This document shows positions 60,198 to 64,000 of a stretch of 64,000 bases of DNA, in pieces. Each line of letters begins with the position of its first letter. Positions within the stretch are counted from its first letter, which is position 1. The notes under the pieces were generated by a model. That model was given only the letters and a program-made list of their open reading frames with translations. It made no database searches and was not told the origin of the DNA. The DNA is from Hyphomicrobiales bacterium (GTDB lineage Bacteria; Pseudomonadota; Alphaproteobacteria; Rhizobiales; Rhizobiaceae). The stretch covers positions 99,369-163,368 of the forward strand of contig UEHQ01000021.1 in the NCBI GenBank assembly GCA_900489925.1. The letters are read 5' to 3'. The translations under genes were made by a program, and so were the position numbers.

Positions 60198-61133
60198 CTA
60201 GTCGGTCACGAGCTCCCAGCTCGAGTCGGGATTAAATTCCCTGATGGCGGCGGCCTTTTCTTCGGTCCGCTCGCCCAGATCGCGCTGGTAGACGATACCA
60301 GCGTTGTTGACGAGGAAGGTCTGAACGCCGGTGACGCGATACTTGACCGGCCAGGCGATCAGCGCGAAGCCCCCCGTCATGTTCTTGTTGACGATGTAGC
60401 TCTGCTTGCCTCCAAGTACGTTGTCACCTTGGCCCGTCAGGATCCGATAGTGATAACCGTAGTACCCCTCACCCTGCTTCGCGCGGCCAAGGGCAGCCGT
60501 TTCGATCATCTGTCCGGCAGGACTATCGACGTCAAAGGTGCCTGGTGGCCAGTAGAGGCCATCGCGCTTGCCCGGGCTGCTGATCAGCTTCTGGGCAAAC
60601 TCGTAGACACCGTCTTCATCCTGATCCACTTTCGCATATTCGTACTGCGCGGCGACGTAGTCATGCATCGTCTGGATCGTCTGGAGTTCGTTCGCTCCAA
60701 CGCGCCGATTGACGATTTCCTGCAATCCCACCTGCGTGTCGAAAGCCCACTTGCCGTCCTTCAGCTGCGACAGCGGGAAAGGCAGCGGCCACAGAGCCTT
60801 GCCGATCAGGACGATCTTCCGCCCTGAAAGGTCCTGCAGCTGCAGCTCCCGGTCGGCGCCGGCGCGGATAAGCGCGTAGGTCGCCATCGCGTCGCTGTTG
60901 GCGCTGAGCTTGCTGGCGTCCAGACCGAGTAGATTGGCAAAGCCGGCTTTGTCGTCGGCACTGAGCACCGACTTCAGACGCTCCAGCGCATCCGATGGAT
61001 TGTCGAATGACGGTGGCGTTCCGCCGACGAATTCCGACAAATTGGTCTGCAGCTGCGATACAGCAGGGTAAGCCGGCAACAGGGTGAGCGCCATTCCCAG
61101 CGCCAGTGGGATCAATCGCAACTCTCGTCTCAT
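60198..61133 (-). CDS. DUF2950 exported protein
   Basis: A 311-residue protein with an N-terminal signal peptide (RLIPLALGMALTLLPAYPAV, cleavage near SQL), so probably periplasmic. The family-specific stretches QTIQTMHDYVAAQYEYAKVD, DEDGVYEFAQKLISSPGKRD, GLYWP and EGYYGYHYRILTGQG identify DUF2950. The function is unknown. ATG 61133 has GGAG 8 bases upstream. It follows the DUF3300 gene by 28 bases on the same strand; these two families are commonly paired, so the products probably work together in the envelope. A strong hairpin follows the gene. Confidence 0.9.
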   Translation of the reverse strand: MRRELRLIPLALGMALTLLPAYPAVSQLQTNLSEFVGGTPPSFDNPSDALERLKSVLSADDKAGFANLLGLDASKLSANSDAMATYALIRAGADRELQLQDLSGRKIVLIGKALWPLPFPLSQLKDGKWAFDTQVGLQEIVNRRVGANELQTIQTMHDYVAAQYEYAKVDQDEDGVYEFAQKLISSPGKRDGLYWPPGTFDVDSPAGQMIETAALGRAKQGEGYYGYHYRILTGQGDNVLGGKQSYIVNKNMTGGFALIAWPVKYRVTGVQTFLVNNAGIVYQRDLGERTEEKAAAIREFNPDSSWELVTD

Positions 61134-61161
61134 GATCTATCTCCGGTTATCTGACAGCCAA

Positions 61162-62580
61162 CTATCGTCTTCCGCCGCCGCCGCGGCCGCCACCACCTCG
61201 GCCACCACCGCCGCCGCCGTGGGGTCTTGGACGTGGCCGACTGGCGTGCGAGCCGCCGCCGCCGCGCGGCGCACCCATGCTCTGCCCACCGCGATGCCCG
61301 CCACCCATGCTCTGTCCGCCCCGCTTGGAGGCAACCGCCTCACGGCGACCGGATTGTACGTTGCCGAGTGCATTCGGCTGGCGAGATCTGTTGTCAGGCC
61401 GAGCCGCCATCTTTGGTGCGTTGGCCTTCTTGTTGGTCTTCGCCGCAGGACGATTGTTGCCGGCCGCCGGACGCGTTTCAGGTCGTGCGCCGGCATTGGG
61501 CCGGTTGGCAGCCGCGTTTCCTGCCTTGGATTTTGGGCCGGCCTTCAAGCCTTCAGCCGTGCTCTTGCGGATGTCCTGGGCTCGCGGGCCTGCATCGCGT
61601 GTCGAGGGCCCGCGAGCCTGCCCCTCGCCGATCTTGTTCTTCAGCTGGTTGCGGTTATCCGCCTGCAAACCGGACTTGATCGCCGACCGGTCCAGATTGT
61701 TGATCTGGTCACGACCGATATTCAACTTGCTTCGATCGACCTTGCTCCAGTCGACGTCATTCAACTTGATCTTGCCGTTGAAGTTGCGATCATTGAAGCA
61801 GTTGTTGCAGTCGATATCGACATCGCCGCCCCAATTGCCGCCCCAGACGCCCCAGTCATCCCAATTCACGACCGCGGCCCATGCGGCGCCGGTCACGGCG
61901 CCGGCAAAGAATGCTGCGCCGGGATAGTAGTAGCTGTCGTAGGAACTCGGATAATACGAGATCGGCGCCGCCTGATAGCTGTCCTGGTAGAGCATTTCCG
62001 GCGGGTATTGGGGGATATAGACCTTCTCGGGGTTTGTCGGACGGATGACGATGTTCTCGTTTTCGTTAACGATGGTCACCTTGTCGTCGGTCTTGATGAT
62101 GTTCTTGGCAACCGCCTCGTCACGAAGCTGCTGGATGGCGATCAGCACGTCTTTCTGCTGATTGGTCAAGGCATCGCCGAGCGACTGCGTCCAATCGAGG
62201 TCATTGCTCATCATCTTGACGATGTCGGGATAGTTGAGGAGCGAAATGACGCTACCGTCCCAATCCGCCTTGGGCTTGAGATCGGTCTTTTTCTCCTTTG
62301 CCTCTAGAAAGCGCTGGGCCTCCACGATCTGCAGCGGGAAGAGCGACGCGGCAGAGATCGCCGCGACAAGCTCATCTGGATACAGCGCAATACGCGCGAC
62401 CAGAACCTCGAGCTCGTCCTCCGAAAGAAGGTCAGGTGTCTCCGCGGTAGGCGCCGCCGCAGCTGCTGGAGCCGACGCCGGGGTAGCCGTCTGCGAATAG
62501 GCCACGGGACCAGGATATATCCAAATCAATGACAGGGCCGACAACCCGGCCAGCAGCCTGAAGGATCTTGCTCTCAGCAT
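61162..62580 (-). CDS. DUF3300 exported protein with Gly/Arg-rich tail
   Basis: A 472-residue protein. The N-terminal export signal (FRLLAGLSALSLIWIYPGPV) is followed by an Ala/Pro-rich linker and the DUF3300 domain (about 50-250: LVARIALYPDELVAAISAAS, PDIVKMMSNDLDWTQSLGDA, EKVYIPQYPPEML). A Tyr/Ser/Ala segment and a long low-complexity C-terminal region rich in Asn, Arg, Ala and Gly follow, ending in GGGRGGGGRGGGGRR. The start ATG 62580 has perfect AAGGAGG 7 bases upstream and is preferred over 62601. The tail is basic and looks disordered, perhaps binding polyanions at the cell surface. It is paired with DUF2950, function unknown. Confidence 0.88.
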   Translation of the reverse strand: MLRARSFRLLAGLSALSLIWIYPGPVAYSQTATPASAPAAAAAPTAETPDLLSEDELEVLVARIALYPDELVAAISAASLFPLQIVEAQRFLEAKEKKTDLKPKADWDGSVISLLNYPDIVKMMSNDLDWTQSLGDALTNQQKDVLIAIQQLRDEAVAKNIIKTDDKVTIVNENENIVIRPTNPEKVYIPQYPPEMLYQDSYQAAPISYYPSSYDSYYYPGAAFFAGAVTGAAWAAVVNWDDWGVWGGNWGGDVDIDCNNCFNDRNFNGKIKLNDVDWSKVDRSKLNIGRDQINNLDRSAIKSGLQADNRNQLKNKIGEGQARGPSTRDAGPRAQDIRKSTAEGLKAGPKSKAGNAAANRPNAGARPETRPAAGNNRPAAKTNKKANAPKMAARPDNRSRQPNALGNVQSGRREAVASKRGGQSMGGGHRGGQSMGAPRGGGGSHASRPRPRPHGGGGGGRGGGGRGGGGRR

Positions 62581-62864
62581 GCGTCGACCTCCTTGCATCA
62601 CAGACGTTAGGAATTTATCGCGTTGCGTATTCAGCTGCGTCTGATCACCCCAAGCAACGTGACCATCGGCCCCTCCGCCTCATGTCGATGTTGTCAGGGC
62701 CGTCGTTCCAGCCGCATCAGGAGCCACACTCTATTACAGCGACCCGGCCATGGGGCGTAACTTACGTGAGGCTACACTACGGAGCCGGTAAGACGGGTGA
62801 GCTACCCGCTCGTCGCGCAAGCCCTCACGCTTGGACGAAATCTCGTCCGCCGCAGCGGCAATGC
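62581..62864. other. Intergenic region upstream of DUF3300
   Basis: A 284-base gap between two leftward genes, expected to hold the DUF3300 promoter. Only a small hairpin, CGGGT-GAGCT-ACCCG (62794-62808), stands out. No supported gene and no clear promoter motif. Confidence 0.35.
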
Positions 62865-63530
62865 CTAGCCGGCGGCAAGCGTGGATCTCAACAGATCACT
62901 GGCACCGGACCAAAGGATCTGCAGACCAAGGCAGAACAGGATGAACGCCGACAGGCGCACCGCGATGTCGGTTCCGCCGCGGCCAAGGAGACGCTGGATG
63001 CGATCGGCATAAGAGAAGCAAAGCAGGATAGTCAACGACAACACAAAAAGGGCGAGAAGGCTTGCCAGGACGAATATGATCCTGTGTGCCGGACTGGTGA
63101 CCGTCGCCTCGGAAAGCCCGATGCTGATCACGATTGCGATCGATCCCGGTCCTGTCGTAAGCGGAAGTGTCAGCGGATAGAAGGACTGATCGAGCAAATC
63201 GACCCGAGAAGTATCGCCTGCCGGGTCATCCAGCTCCTTGCGGCTTCCTTCGTTGAGGAGTTTCCATCCGGCCACGGCGACGATGATCCCACCCGCAACG
63301 CGCAGGATAGGCACAGAAATCCCGTAAAACTGCAGGATGAGAGCGCCGAGCAGAAATGAACAGGTGAGCAACATCAGTGAATTCAACGCGATGCGCCGCG
63401 CGAGTGTGGCGCGCAGTGCGGGCGTTGCCCCACGCGTCAATCCGAGGAAAACAAGCGCCGAACCCGGTGGATTCACGACCGGAAACACAGAGGCCAGCAC
63501 CAGTGCGAACGTGTTGATCGCCGCGTACAT
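62865..63530 (-). CDS. MarC-family integral membrane protein
   Basis: A 221-residue protein with about six membrane helices. MarC features are VFPVVNPPGSALVFLGLTRG near the start, RVAGGIIVAVAGWKLL in the middle and YPLTLPLTTGPGSIAIVISI, whose PLTTGPG is the family signature. Despite the name, MarC proteins are not proven to confer multiple antibiotic resistance, and their substrate is unknown. ATG 63530 lies near the right edge. The DUF3300 gene is downstream on the same strand after 284 bases, so cotranscription is uncertain. Confidence 0.92.
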   Translation of the reverse strand: MYAAINTFALVLASVFPVVNPPGSALVFLGLTRGATPALRATLARRIALNSLMLLTCSFLLGALILQFYGISVPILRVAGGIIVAVAGWKLLNEGSRKELDDPAGDTSRVDLLDQSFYPLTLPLTTGPGSIAIVISIGLSEATVTSPAHRIIFVLASLLALFVLSLTILLCFSYADRIQRLLGRGGTDIAVRLSAFILFCLGLQILWSGASDLLRSTLAAG

Positions 63531-64000
63531 TCAGAGGCACCCATACCGAAAGTGAGCGCATCCGCATTGAATGGCCATGCGTTCGGAACGATCTACAGCT
63601 CGGGTCACATCGGTCAATTTCGGCCCATCGCCTCCTGCCGTAAGGATGAAATCGTGCATCGAGAAGAAGTCTCCGCTACGGCACAATATAGAATTGGCGC
63701 AGAGCACTGTGGGGGCCAACTATGGACCACGACGCTATACGGCCTGCCGCCCCTCCTGCAATCGCCACCATGTACGTTACCGTAATATACGCCTCGTCCG
63801 CGCCGCTCTGTGCATGCTCATCGCATCCCATACAGAAGGAGGCCAGCATGTTGCGACCTAGTGTACCAGTGACAGCCGCCGTCTTTTTATACAGGCCGTG
63901 AGTGCTCGTGCAGTCTTCACGCAAACCGTGAGCTATGCGGACGCGGTCACCAAGCCGGCCGACGATTGCGGCGCTCACATTAGGTTATGGTCCTGAGGAC
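63531..64000. other. Right-edge region without a supported gene
   Basis: The last 470 bases should hold the MarC promoter at the left. A 100-codon leftward frame (63676-63978) has no recognisable domain and no ribosome site, and is not called. TTAC-C-GTAA at 63777-63785 is a small palindrome. Nothing else stands out. Confidence 0.4.

Noticed and set aside
61084..62307. A 407-codon open frame on the plus strand opposite DUF3300
   Set aside because: The DUF3300 gene has a perfect ribosome site, a signal peptide and a known partner; the plus-strand frame is a shadow of its low-complexity tail.
63676..63978. A 100-codon minus-strand frame near the right edge
   Set aside because: No ribosome site, no domain, unusual composition. 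It might be a real orphan, but nothing supports it.
1..64000. CRISPR arrays, insertion sequences, tRNA or rRNA genes, prophage or a new defence system
   Set aside because: No regularly spaced repeats, transposase-like frames, tRNA-like cloverleaf or integrase were seen. The unusual features here are altered known genes and intergenic structures.

Overview
The window is about 64 kb of GC-rich DNA from an alphaproteobacterium, almost certainly a member of the Rhizobiaceae (Ensifer, Rhizobium, Agrobacterium or Neorhizobium group). The evidence is a succinoglycan-type exo cluster with ExoX, ExoY, ExoF, ExoK and ExoP homologues, a RopA-like rhizobial porin, and a DUF3141-pta-ackA-fabI operon of the kind described in Sinorhizobium meliloti. 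The species cannot be fixed from the sequence. No rRNA, tRNA, CRISPR array, IS element or phage gene was seen, so the window reads as ordinary chromosome or chromid.

Layout. 1-3.4 kb: nucleotide-sugar genes (3' part of manC, ugd, UDP-glucuronate epimerase). 3.4-5.2 kb: a PAS-GGDEF-EAL protein. 5.3-7.2 kb: a two-gene sugar-acid dehydrogenase operon. 7.3-24.8 kb: an export island with an RND pump operon led by an apparently dead alpha/beta hydrolase under a divergent LysR, a LysR/SDR pair, a DNA glycosylase, a MarR-EmrA-EmrB operon, and a second RND pump. 24.8-41.3 kb: the exo cluster. exoZ, exoQ, exoF and exoY run leftward, exoX and exoU rightward, exoW leftward, and exoH, exoK, exoL-exoA, exoM, exoO and exoP rightward.

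41.3-54.7 kb: mixed housekeeping, namely a PPP-type phosphatase, an SfnB-like acyl-CoA dehydrogenase facing an Rrf2 regulator with four cysteines, NAD synthetase, an orphan PntA-like protein, the porin, a second Rrf2 regulator, ZntB, a MarR regulator, a SulP transporter and an LLM flavoenzyme. 54.7-60 kb: DUF3141 (OrfA), pta, ackA and fabI. 60.2-63.5 kb: DUF2950, DUF3300 and MarC. The last 470 bases hold no convincing gene.

How the genes work together. The exo genes encode all assigned glycosyltransferases for the succinoglycan octasaccharide (ExoY, A, L, M, O, U, W), the acetyl and succinyl transferases (ExoZ, ExoH), the polymerase and export parts (ExoQ, ExoF, ExoP), the depolymerase ExoK and the inhibitor ExoX. 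exoV (pyruvylation), exoT (Wzx-like translocation), exoI and exoN are missing from their usual places, and exoL and exoA are joined in one open frame by what looks like a lost stop codon. Three multidrug export systems, each next to its own regulator or operator-like palindromes, lie between the nucleotide-sugar genes and the exo genes. Many convergent genes touch or overlap, and several share hairpins at their ends.
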